A stretch of 64,000 bases of DNA from an uncultured Ramlibacter sp. (GTDB lineage: Bacteria; Pseudomonadota; Gammaproteobacteria; Burkholderiales; Burkholderiaceae_C). Location: assembly GCF_936925435.1 (NCBI RefSeq), contig NZ_CAKZHQ010000049.1, positions 107,516 through 171,515 on the forward strand. The letters are read 5' to 3'. The notes beneath the pieces are model-generated. The model had not been told where the DNA came from and did not search any database. It saw only the letters and a program-made list of their open reading frames with translations. Both the position numbers and the translations under genes were made by a program. Of the stretch, positions 25,703 to 34,100 are shown in pieces (within the stretch, counting starts at the first letter, position 1; every line of letters starts with the position of its first letter).

Positions 25703-27067
25703 TCAGGGCGCGGTCTTGAATGCGCCGGGTTCGAGCTGGTGACGCGCCAACAGGGCGTAGAAGTCCGTGCGGTTGCGCTGCGCCAGCCGCGCCGCCTGGC
25801 TGACGTTGCCGGCGGTCAGTTTCAGCAGCTGGGTCAGGTAGTCGCGTTCGAATTCGCGGCGTGCCTCGTCGAAGGGCAGCATGTCGCCCACCTGGTGGGA
25901 CAGGGCGCGTTGCACCAGCGAGGGCGGGATCAGCGGCGCGGTGGCGAGCACGACGCACTTCTCGACCACGTTCTGCAGCTGCCGCACGTTGCCCGGCCAG
26001 GCTGCCGCGGCCAGCAGCTCCAGCGCGCCCGGCGCGAAGGCCGTGAGCGGCTTGCCGTAGCGCTGCGCCAGCGAGGCCATGAAATGCTGCGCCAGCAAGG
26101 GGATGTCTTCGCGCCGCTGGGCCAGCGCAGGAAGCTCCAGGCTGACCACGTTGAGCCGGTAGAACAGGTCTTCGCGGAAGCGCCCGGCCGCCACCTCGTC
26201 CTGCAGCCTGCGGTGCGAGGCGCAAATCACGCGCAGGTTGATCTTCACCGTCTTTTCGGCGCCGACCGGTCGCAGCTCGCGCTCTTGCAGCACCCGCAGC
26301 AGCTTGACCTGCATCTGCAGCGGCAGGTCGGCGATCTCGTCGAGGAAGACGGTGCCGCCCTGGGCCTCCACCAGCAGGCCGGGCCGGTCGCGCACGGCGC
26401 CGGTGAAGGCGCCCTTGACGTGGCCGAACAGCTCGGACTCGACCAGGTTCTCGGGGATGGCGCCGCAGTTGACGGCCACCAGTTTGGCGCGGCTGCGCGC
26501 GCTGGCCGCGTGGATGGCGCGCGCCAGCAATTCCTTGCCGGTGCCGCTGTCGCCCTGGACCAGGACCGAGGCATCGCTTTGCGCGATCTGCCGCGCTTCG
26601 GCCAGCAGCTGTTGCATGCGCGGGCTGCGGGTGAGGATGGCCTCGCGCCAGGCTTCGTCTGGCGACGCGTCGGCCGGGTCGACCGGCATGTTGGCGCCCA
26701 GGGCCTGCGAGGCCTGCAGTGCCCGGTCCACTTCGGCCATCAGCGCCCGCGCCTCGAAAGGCTTGGCGATGTAGCCGAACACACCGCGCTGCAGCGCCTT
26801 GACCGCATCGGGAATCGTGCCGTGGGCGGTGAGGATGAGCACCGGCAGCAAGGGGTGGCGCCGGTGCACGGCCTCGAACAGCTGCAATCCGTCCATGCCG
26901 CCCATGCGCATGTCGGTCAGCAGCAGCTGCGGCAGCTCGTGGTCCAGCACGCCCAGCGCGGCCTCACCGCTGGCCGATTCGACCACGTCATGGCCTTCGC
27001 CGCGCAGGCGCAGGGACAGCAGGCGCAGCAGCGCTGCGTCGTCGTCCACGATGAGGATGCGTGCCAT
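25703..27067 (-). CDS. Sigma-54-dependent response regulator (NtrC family)
   Basis: 454 residues: receiver domain 1-120 (DDD near the start, phospho-Asp in LLTDMRM, Lys in YIAKPF), AAA+ domain with Walker A GDSGTGKE, the sigma-54 contact GAFTGA, Walker B TVFLDEIADL and the arginine-finger region REDLFYRLNV, then a Fis-type HTH (LKLTAGNVSQAARLAQRNRTDFYALL). Pattern recalls GlrR/QseF. It lies 4 bases after the histidine kinase gene. The two TGTCGG dyads just downstream are its likely targets for activating the globin promoter. Confidence 0.93.
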   Translation of the reverse strand: MARILIVDDDAALLRLLSLRLRGEGHDVVESASGEAALGVLDHELPQLLLTDMRMGGMDGLQLFEAVHRRHPLLPVLILTAHGTIPDAVKALQRGVFGYIAKPFEARALMAEVDRALQASQALGANMPVDPADASPDEAWREAILTRSPRMQQLLAEARQIAQSDASVLVQGDSGTGKELLARAIHAASARSRAKLVAVNCGAIPENLVESELFGHVKGAFTGAVRDRPGLLVEAQGGTVFLDEIADLPLQMQVKLLRVLQERELRPVGAEKTVKINLRVICASHRRLQDEVAAGRFREDLFYRLNVVSLELPALAQRREDIPLLAQHFMASLAQRYGKPLTAFAPGALELLAAAAWPGNVRQLQNVVEKCVVLATAPLIPPSLVQRALSHQVGDMLPFDEARREFERDYLTQLLKLTAGNVSQAARLAQRNRTDFYALLARHQLEPGAFKTAP

Positions 27068-27071
27068 GGTG

Positions 27072-29018
27072 TCAGGCGGCCGTTGCCGGCGCGTGCAGTT
27101 GCACGTCGAAGGTGGTGCCGCGGCCGGGCTCGCTGCGCACCTCGATGCTGCCGCGGTGCAACGCGACGCATTCCCTGACGATGTGCAGCCCCATGCCCGT
27201 GCCCTGCACGTTGCCGACGTTGGTGCCGCGGTGAAAGCTTTCAAACAGGCGCGGCAGGTCCGCCGGGGGGATGCCGATGCCGCTGTCGCTTACCACCAGC
27301 CGCAACCGCTCGCCGTCCGCGCTGATGGCACATGTCACGGGGCTGTCGGCCGGCGAGTACTTGAGCGCGTTGCCCAGCAGGTTGACCAGGATGTGGCGCA
27401 GCAGCTGGGCGTCGACCAGCCTGGTCGCGTCCAGGCCCTCGCAGCGCATGGCGATGCGCGAGGCCTGCGGATGCGCCTGGTCCAGCTCCGACGCCACCTG
27501 CACCAGCAACTGCGGCAGCAGGCGGGGCGCTGGCTCGAAAGCGAAGCCGCCGGACTCCAGGCGGCTGGTCAGCAGGACCTGGTCAACCATGCCGTTCATG
27601 CGGGCCACCGCCGTCTTGATCAGACCGACGATCTCCTTGCGCTCGTCCACGGGCAACCGGCTGCCGTAGTCGTCCAGCAATTCCACCGACGAGAGGATGG
27701 CCGCCAGCGGCGTGCGGAATTCGTGCGAGGCCACGGCGACAAAGCGCGACTTGAGCTCCGACAGTTCCCGTTCGCGGGCCAGCGCCGCCTGCGTCTCCTG
27801 CTCGGCGAGCCGCCGTTGGGTGACGTCGGTGAGGAAGTTCAGCGTGGCCGGCGCCTTCTGCCACTCGAAGACCACGGCGCTGATCTCCAGCCAGCGGACG
27901 CTGCCATCGCTGTGGATGACGCGGAACTGGTAGTGGTTGTCGACCTCTTCGCCGCGCAAGCGGCGCAGGTGGTTGCCAAGCACCAGGTCGCGGTCGTCCG
28001 GGTGGATGAACTCGATGAAGGGCCTGGATCTGGCGACCTCCTCGGTCAGGCCGGTCAGCGCCAGGGCCCGCGGGTTGGCGTACAGGATGCGGCCTCCCGC
28101 CGTGACCAGGATGCCCTCGTTGACGTTCTCCACCACCGTGCGGTACTTCGTTTCGGACTCGGCCAGGGCGTGCTCGGCCGCCTTGCGGCGCGAAATGTCG
28201 CGCACGAAGGCGCTGAAGCTGTAGCGTTCGCCGGCGCGGGCCGGCCAGACCGTCAGTTCGGCGTGGAACTCCTGGCCGTTGCTGCGCAGGGCCAGGGTTT
28301 CGACCCGGCGATTGAAGATCACCGCCGTGCCCTCGCGCAGGAAACGCGCGATGCCGGCGTTGTGCTGCTCGCGATGGGCGGCCGGGATGATCAGCTCGGT
28401 CAGGTTGCGCCCCAGGGCTTCCAGCCGGCTCCAGCCGAACATGCGCTGCGCGGCATTGTTCCAGTCGATGACGAGGCTGGCTTCATCGATCGTGATCAGG
28501 GCGTCGTTGGTGGTGGCCACCAGTGCCTGAAGGCGCTCGGTCGCATCGCTCAGATTACGCTCCGCGTCGGTGCGGCGGCTGATTTCCGCGCGCAACTGGG
28601 CCGTGGTGTCGAACTGCCACGTAATATCGCGTGCCACATGGGTCACCAGCACCTCGCCGCCGGGGCTGCGGCTGGCAAAGGCCCGTTCGCGCAGCCTGGC
28701 CTCCCGCAGCAGCCGCCCGCCGAGGGCCGGCTGGCTGACGCGGTACTCCTCCCGGTAGGCGGTTTGCAGCACATGGGCGCGGGCCTGGCGCATGCGCTCG
28801 CGGTCGGCCGCCACCACATGGTCCAGCAGGACAGCGCGGCCATCGTCCTGGAGGGCCGCAGCGCCCCAGAACTGCTCGAACGCGGGGTTGGCATAGCGGA
28901 TGCGCCCGCTGCCAGCTTCCCAGACCCAGAGCATTTCCTCCACCCCATCGGCCAGGGCTGCCAGCCAGGCCGTGCCGGGCTGTGCAGTAGGGACGGGGTC
29001 GGGAGACGGGCCTGCCAT
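27072..29018 (-). CDS. PAS-domain sensor histidine kinase
   Basis: About 648 residues: three PAS domains in tandem (signatures IRYANPAFEQFWG, LVIDWNNAAQRMFGW, ILYANPRALALTGL with PAC segments), then HisKA with phospho-acceptor His in VASHEFRTPLAAI and HATPase with N-box LVNLLGNALKYSP and G boxes DSGIGIPP and GTGMGLHIV. There are no membrane segments, so it is a soluble sensor of a cytosolic signal (redox, gas or small ligand). Start ATG 29018 preferred; an upstream start at 29102 adds a low-complexity leader. Cognate partner is the downstream regulator. Confidence 0.92.
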   Translation of the reverse strand: MAGPSPDPVPTAQPGTAWLAALADGVEEMLWVWEAGSGRIRYANPAFEQFWGAAALQDDGRAVLLDHVVAADRERMRQARAHVLQTAYREEYRVSQPALGGRLLREARLRERAFASRSPGGEVLVTHVARDITWQFDTTAQLRAEISRRTDAERNLSDATERLQALVATTNDALITIDEASLVIDWNNAAQRMFGWSRLEALGRNLTELIIPAAHREQHNAGIARFLREGTAVIFNRRVETLALRSNGQEFHAELTVWPARAGERYSFSAFVRDISRRKAAEHALAESETKYRTVVENVNEGILVTAGGRILYANPRALALTGLTEEVARSRPFIEFIHPDDRDLVLGNHLRRLRGEEVDNHYQFRVIHSDGSVRWLEISAVVFEWQKAPATLNFLTDVTQRRLAEQETQAALARERELSELKSRFVAVASHEFRTPLAAILSSVELLDDYGSRLPVDERKEIVGLIKTAVARMNGMVDQVLLTSRLESGGFAFEPAPRLLPQLLVQVASELDQAHPQASRIAMRCEGLDATRLVDAQLLRHILVNLLGNALKYSPADSPVTCAISADGERLRLVVSDSGIGIPPADLPRLFESFHRGTNVGNVQGTGMGLHIVRECVALHRGSIEVRSEPGRGTTFDVQLHAPATAA

Positions 29019-29099
29019 GGGCCGAGCATAGCGGCTGGGTCCGGCCGGTCCAGCACCTGCGGGCAGGCGGCTATGCGCCGGGGCTGCCGGAGTCATGCA

Positions 29100-29133
29100 C
29101 AAGCGGCATGGGGCTTAGGCCAAATGCCGCTTG
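29100..29133. promoter_or_regulatory. Inverted repeat CAAGCGGCAT / ATGCCGCTTG
   Basis: Ten-base perfect arms with a 14-base spacer, 82 bases upstream of the kinase start and in front of the 56-residue plus-strand gene. It could be an operator for either promoter or a hairpin. Confidence 0.4.
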
Positions 29134-29200
29134 CCATCCTAGGGATTACCCTTAATCTAGGTTCATCCTTCCCCACGAGCACCCCACAAGGGTGGAATCC

Positions 29201-29371
29201 ATGTACGCCGTATTTGCCCAGATCGTCCGCCTGCTGCAGGCTGCCAAGCCGCTTCGCAACGAGGTCCCGCACCACCTGCTCGAGCGCGCCGATGTGCGCG
29301 CCGGCCGCAGCCCGCGCCACGCCCAGGAACTGCGCGAAGCCGCCTACGCCTATCTGAGCGTGGTTCGCTGA
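29201..29371 (+). CDS. Small conserved-looking protein, 56 aa
   Basis: ATG 29201 opens MYAVFAQIVRLLQAAKP and it ends in AQELREAAYAYLSVVR, a helical, Leu/Ala/Arg-rich peptide. Its codon use matches that of host genes. An upstream dyad (CCTAG...CTAGG around 29138-29161) may be a promoter element. Function unknown. Confidence 0.5.
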   Translation: MYAVFAQIVRLLQAAKPLRNEVPHHLLERADVRAGRSPRHAQELREAAYAYLSVVR

Positions 29372-29397
29372 AGACCGTCCGAAGTTAGCGCGAGCTC

Positions 29398-30369
29398 TCA
29401 GAGTTCGCCAGCCGCGAAAGCCATTTGGGCGGCGGTGGAAACCGCCATGCGCAGCCAGGAATGGTCGCTGCGCTGGCTTTGCCGGCGGTGCCAGAGCGAG
29501 TCCACATTGACCGGCGGCACCACAAAGGGCAGGTCACGCATCACCAGCTGATCGGCCATGCCGGTGTCATTGAAGAAGTGCCGGGGCAGCACCGTCAGAA
29601 GGTTCGAGGTCGCCACCACCCGGCCGGCCGTGTAGAACTGGTTGACCGTCAGCACCACGCGCCGCTTCTGGCCCAGCGCCGCCAGGGCCTCGTCGATGAA
29701 GCCATAGGGCCGACCGGAAAAACTCACCAGCAGATGCCGCGCCGCGCAGAAGCGCTTGAGCGTGAACGGCCCGCTGGCCAGCGGATGGCCGTTGCGCATC
29801 ACACAGACATATTCCCCGTTGTACAGCCGCTGGTGGTCAAAGGCCGCCAGCCCGCCCGACTGCGCCTGCGCCGTCAGGTCGGCCAGCACCGGCGGGAAAA
29901 AGCCCACAGCCAGATCCATCTGGCCTTCGTCCAGCAGCGGCCGGGGGTCGCGCGTGTTCAGCGGCAGCACCCGCATCGACACGCCCGGCGCATCGCGCTC
30001 GATGATCTCCACCAGGCCCGGCATGAGCTCGGCGGCGGTGGCATCGGCCATGGCCAGCACAAAGGTGGTGCTGGCCTGCGCAGCGACGAAGTCGCCGGGT
30101 GAGAGCGAGGCCTCGAGCTGGCGCAGCGCATCGCCCACGGCCGGCCACAGGACCAGCGCCCGCGGCGTGGGCTCCACCCCGTAGCCGCTGCGCGTGACCA
30201 GCTTGTCGCCCACGGCATCGCGCAGGCGGTTCAGGGCGTTGCTGACGGCCGGTTGGGTCATGGCCAGGTTGCGGGCCGCACGGGTCAGGTTGCGCTCGGA
30301 CATGACTTCGTCGAAGACCCGCAGCAGGTTCAGGTCCAGGGTCCGGAAGTTGGGGGCATGTATCACCAT
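29398..30369 (-). CDS. LysR-family transcriptional regulator (NodD/PcpR-like branch)
   Basis: 323 residues: FRTLDLNLLRVFDEVMSERNLTRAARNLAMTQPAVSNALNRLR is the HTH of the NodD-like branch, followed by an effector domain with NGEYVCVMRNGHPLA. A perfect 12-bp palindrome (TGATAGCTATCA) begins 7 bases upstream of its start codon, suggesting autoregulation or control of the divergent 148-residue membrane protein. Confidence 0.88.
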   Translation of the reverse strand: MVIHAPNFRTLDLNLLRVFDEVMSERNLTRAARNLAMTQPAVSNALNRLRDAVGDKLVTRSGYGVEPTPRALVLWPAVGDALRQLEASLSPGDFVAAQASTTFVLAMADATAAELMPGLVEIIERDAPGVSMRVLPLNTRDPRPLLDEGQMDLAVGFFPPVLADLTAQAQSGGLAAFDHQRLYNGEYVCVMRNGHPLASGPFTLKRFCAARHLLVSFSGRPYGFIDEALAALGQKRRVVLTVNQFYTAGRVVATSNLLTVLPRHFFNDTGMADQLVMRDLPFVVPPVNVDSLWHRRQSQRSDHSWLRMAVSTAAQMAFAAGEL

Positions 30370-30375
30370 AGTGAA

Positions 30376-30387
30376 TGATAGCTATCA
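30376..30387. promoter_or_regulatory. Palindrome TGATAGCTATCA, probable LysR operator
   Basis: Perfect 12-bp palindrome in the divergent region between the LysR gene and the membrane-protein gene at 30477. Confidence 0.5.
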
Positions 30388-30476
30388 CTAGACTAAATTG
30401 GACGAATATCAGGTGAAACCCTAGTATTGACCCTACGCAAACGGCAATGCCGCCGTAGCGTTTGAAAGGGAACACC

Positions 30477-30923
30477 ATGACCAGCTTTGTCCACGTTGAC
30501 CAACCCACCGAACACCCCGGCGTGGTTCGCGCAGAACGCGCCGCGCATGGCCTCCAGCGGGTCATCGGTGCGTACACCGGCGCCCGCGGCGGCGCCACCC
30601 TGCTGCTGGCGGCCATCGTCTCGGCCCTGCTGGTGGTTGCCAACCAGTTCGTCGACACCTGGACCGAAGGCCATTTGCTGGCCGCCTGGGTGGTGATGTG
30701 GACCGTGGGCTTCGCCGCCCTGGCCCTGTTTGCCGCACCGGCGCGCCGCGCTGCCGCTTCCATCGGCCAAGGCTTCAAGGTCTGGGCCGCCGCCCGCCGC
30801 GAAATGGCCGAAGACGACAAGATGTGGCAACTGGCCCTGCGCGATGCCCGCGTGATGGCCGACATCAGCCGCGCCATGAACCTGAGCACCCGCGCCCAGC
30901 GCCTGATGCGCTCGTACTACTGA
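30477..30923 (+). CDS. Two-helix membrane protein, 148 aa
   Basis: Two transmembrane helices (ATLLLAAIVSALLVVANQF and LLAAWVVMWTVGFAALALF) followed by a cytosolic helical tail ending in MNLSTRAQRLMRSYY. ATG 30477 has a ribosome site (AAAGGGAAC). No named family recognised. Divergent from a LysR gene. Confidence 0.65.
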   Translation: MTSFVHVDQPTEHPGVVRAERAAHGLQRVIGAYTGARGGATLLLAAIVSALLVVANQFVDTWTEGHLLAAWVVMWTVGFAALALFAAPARRAAASIGQGFKVWAAARREMAEDDKMWQLALRDARVMADISRAMNLSTRAQRLMRSYY

Positions 30924-30941
30924 CTACAGGCGGGCCCGATC

Positions 30942-31088
30942 GTGAACGTCTTCGTCCTGGGCCATTGGTGGATCGGCGCGCTGCGCCGCCTGCCCTTGCC
31001 GGTGAAGGCGGCGCTCGACGCCTGGTCGCACAGGCTTGCCAGGCAAAGCGCTGAGAAGCGACGCCGCGCCGCCAGCGCCAGCAAATAA
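30942..31088 (+). CDS. Small basic protein, 48 aa
   Basis: GTG 30942 start, 18 bases after the membrane-protein stop, reading MNVFVLGHWWIGALRRLP and ending in a Lys/Arg/Ala-rich tail. Its TAA stop is part of the A-run of the terminator at 31087. The arrangement and the amphipathic sequence argue for a real gene of unknown role. Confidence 0.45.
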   Translation: MNVFVLGHWWIGALRRLPLPVKAALDAWSHRLARQSAEKRRRAASASK

Positions 31089-31114
31089 AAAAGCCACCCT
31101 CGGGTGGCTTTTTT
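31087..31114. terminator. Bidirectional rho-independent terminator
   Basis: AAAAAA-GCCACCC-tc-GGGTGGC-TTTTTT. It ends transcription of the plus-strand small genes and, on the other strand, of the RTX gene ending at 31182. An inverted copy including seven flanking bases lies at 37106-37139. Confidence 0.9.
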
Positions 31115-31181
31115 CATGGGCCGGGGTGTTTGCAAAAGCCGACCCAAACTGGGGCGCTCCCCCTGAGTTGCTGGCCGGTCT

Positions 31182-34100
31182 TCACCGAGAAATGGCAGTC
31201 GCAGCCAGCGTGTTCACGCCCACCAGTTCGATGGCGAACTCGGCATTCGCATCGGCGTTGGTGCTGCCGTAGAGCATGTGCGCGGCCGCATCGAACCGCA
31301 GCTTGCCTGCCGCCGAGCCCTCAACGAAGACAGCCGTGCCGATGTAGGCGAAGGCCTGGTTTCCGGCCACACTGTCGTTGGCATCGATGGTGTGCAGATC
31401 GATCCTGTCGCCTTCGACCGCTCGGAAGTCGAGCACCACGTCCCACGCGGAGATGGCAGCGTCACTTGTCTTGGTGAACACGAAGGTATCGGCACCCAAG
31501 CCACCGCTCATTGTGTCGGCACCCGCCCCGCCGGTGAGCGCGTCGTTGCCTGCGTCGCCCGCAAGCGTGTCATTGCCCGCCCCGCTGGTGATGGTGTTGG
31601 CCAGGGCGTTGCCCGTGCCTGTGAACGGTCCGCTGCTGATGTAGCGCAGGTTCTCGACGGCGTTGGCCAGCACGTAGCTGGCCAGGTTGGTGAACACCTG
31701 GTCCGTGCCTTCGGCCGCGCTCTCCGTCACGGTGTCGAGTGCGTCATTGACGAAATAGATGTCGTTGCCCAGCCCGCCGCTCATTGCGTCGGCACCCACG
31801 CCGCCGTTGAGAACGTCGTTGCCTGTGCCGCCCGCGAGCGTGTCGTTGCCCGCGCCGCCGTTGAGCGCGTCGTTGCCTGCGTCACCCGCGAGCGTGTCGT
31901 TGTCCGCCCCGCCGGTGATGGCGTTGGCCGCCGCGTTGCCGGTGCCTGTGAATGCAGCGCTGCCGGTGTAGATCAAGTTCTCGACGTTGTCCGGCAGCGC
32001 GTAGCTGGCCAGGCTGGTGCGCACGCTGTCCTTGCCTTCGCCGGGAGTCTCCACCACTGCGTCGTACGCGTCGACGACGGTGTAGGTGTCGTTGCCCAGT
32101 CCGCCGCTCCTGCCGGTTTGCAGCGTGACGCTGACAACGTTGCTGGCGACAGTGTTGCCGCCGGCGTCCGTGACCTGGGCGCGGAACTGGTAGTCGCCCA
32201 CGGCCAGGTCCAGTTGGGCGGCCGTTGTGCTGGTCCAATGCGCACCGAGGTCGCCCGAGACTTCGTAGGCCACGCTGGCATCGGCTTCCACGCCGGTCAG
32301 TTGCAGCTCGAAGCTGTGGTCGGTGGAGCCGCTGTAGCTGGCCAGGACCAGCGTGCCGGTGGTGGGCGGCGTGGTGTCGGGTGCGACCGCGGCGGTGTCT
32401 GCGGAGGTCAGTGTTTCGGATGTTCCGCCGCCATCGGTGTAAGTGATGGCGACGCTCAGGTTCGCGCCCAGATCGTCGAGGGTGACCGTGTAGGAGGACC
32501 CGGTCGCCCCGTCGATGGGGCTGCCCGCGCGCAGCCATTGGTGGCTGAAGGCGCCCAGGCCCTCGGGGTCGGCGATGGCCGCCGAGTCCGCCGTGAGCGT
32601 GCGCCCGACCGCCGCCGTGCCTGTGATCGAGGGCACGCCGGTCGGCGCGTCGTTGACGGTCGTGACGGCGATGGTGGCGGTGGTGGTGCCGCCGCCCAGG
32701 CCGGCGTCGCTGGCCGAGGTGGACGCCTGCACATTGAACGAGCCGTCGGCCGTGCTGTTGGCGCCCGGCGTGAACTTCAGGCCAGCGCTGGCCTGCGCGT
32801 AGCTGATGAAGCTGCCCTCGGCGACGGCCGTCGTGCCGTCGTTCAGGTACAGCGAGCCGCCGGTGATGCCGCTGATTTTGAAGTGCGAGACCTCGGCGCC
32901 ATCGGCCGCGTTGCGGCTGATCACCAGGCCGGCGGCAGTCTGCATGTCCTCGTTGGTGCTGGCGGCCGTGATGCTGGGCGTATCGGCCACAGCCGTGACC
33001 GTCAGGCTGACGGTGTCGCTGCTGATCGAGAATGCCCCGGACGAGCTGAACGGGTAAACCTGGAGCCCGCTGTCGCTATCCGCAACATAGACGGCATTGC
33101 CGCTCACCGCCACGCCAACGGCGGTCCCGCTGGTGTCGTAGGTGGCCACCAGGGTCGGGCTGGCCGGGTTGCTGATGTCGATGACGCTCAGCCCGGCCTC
33201 GTAGTCCGCCACGTAGGCGTAGCTGCCGCTGACCGTCACGCCATTGGCCCACCCGCTGGTGTCGTAGGTGCCCACCAGGGTCGGGCTGGCCGGGTTGCTG
33301 ATGTTGATGATGCGCAAGCCGGCCTCGTCATCCGCGACATAGGCGTAGCTGCCGCTCACGGCCACGCCATAGGCGTACCCGCCGGTGACGTAGGTGCCCA
33401 CCAGGGTCGGGCTGGCCGGGTTGCTGATATTGATGATGCGCAACCCAGCCCCTTCATCGGCCACATAGGCGTAGCTGCCGCTCACGGCCACGCCCAAGGC
33501 ATACCCGCTGGTGTCGTAGGTGCCCACCAGGGTCGGGCTGGCCGGGTTGCTGATGTCGATGATGGTCAGCCCGTTGAAGCCATCCGCGACATAGGCGTAG
33601 CTGCCGCTCACAGTCACGCCCAAGGCTTGCCCGCTGGTGTTGTAGGTGCCAGTCAGGCCAGACAGCTCGGGCGATGTCTGCACTCCAGCCTGGCCGTTGG
33701 CGTACCCTCCGGTGCGGTCCCAGGTCTTGAAGCTGATGGCGTCGGCCAGGCTGCCGGAATAGTTGGCATCGGGCTGGAAATGCAGCAGCGTGCCGGCATC
33801 CGCATACAGTACGCGGGCGCTGGCTTCCGACACCGCGCCGACCGCGGCCCAGGTCGTACCGCCATTGAGGGAGTAATACAGCGTGCCGTTGGCATTGACG
33901 CCGGTGATGGCGATGCCCGGCAAGTCGCCGTCCCCGTCGCTGAAGTTGTGCAGCGTGCCGCCGTTGTCGATGAGGCTGGCGACAAGGACGCTGCCGGCGC
34001 TCGAGCCATTGACTGGCGCGCTGGCAGTGTCCTCGACAAGGCCAGGCAAGGCCGGGGATGCGCTCGCATCGAGGGTCGGCGCGTCGGCGACGGCCGTGAC

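Noticed and set aside
26799..29357. 852-codon plus-strand frame across the kinase/regulator genes
   Set aside because: Antisense shadow of the histidine kinase and response regulator, which show complete domain sets on the minus strand.
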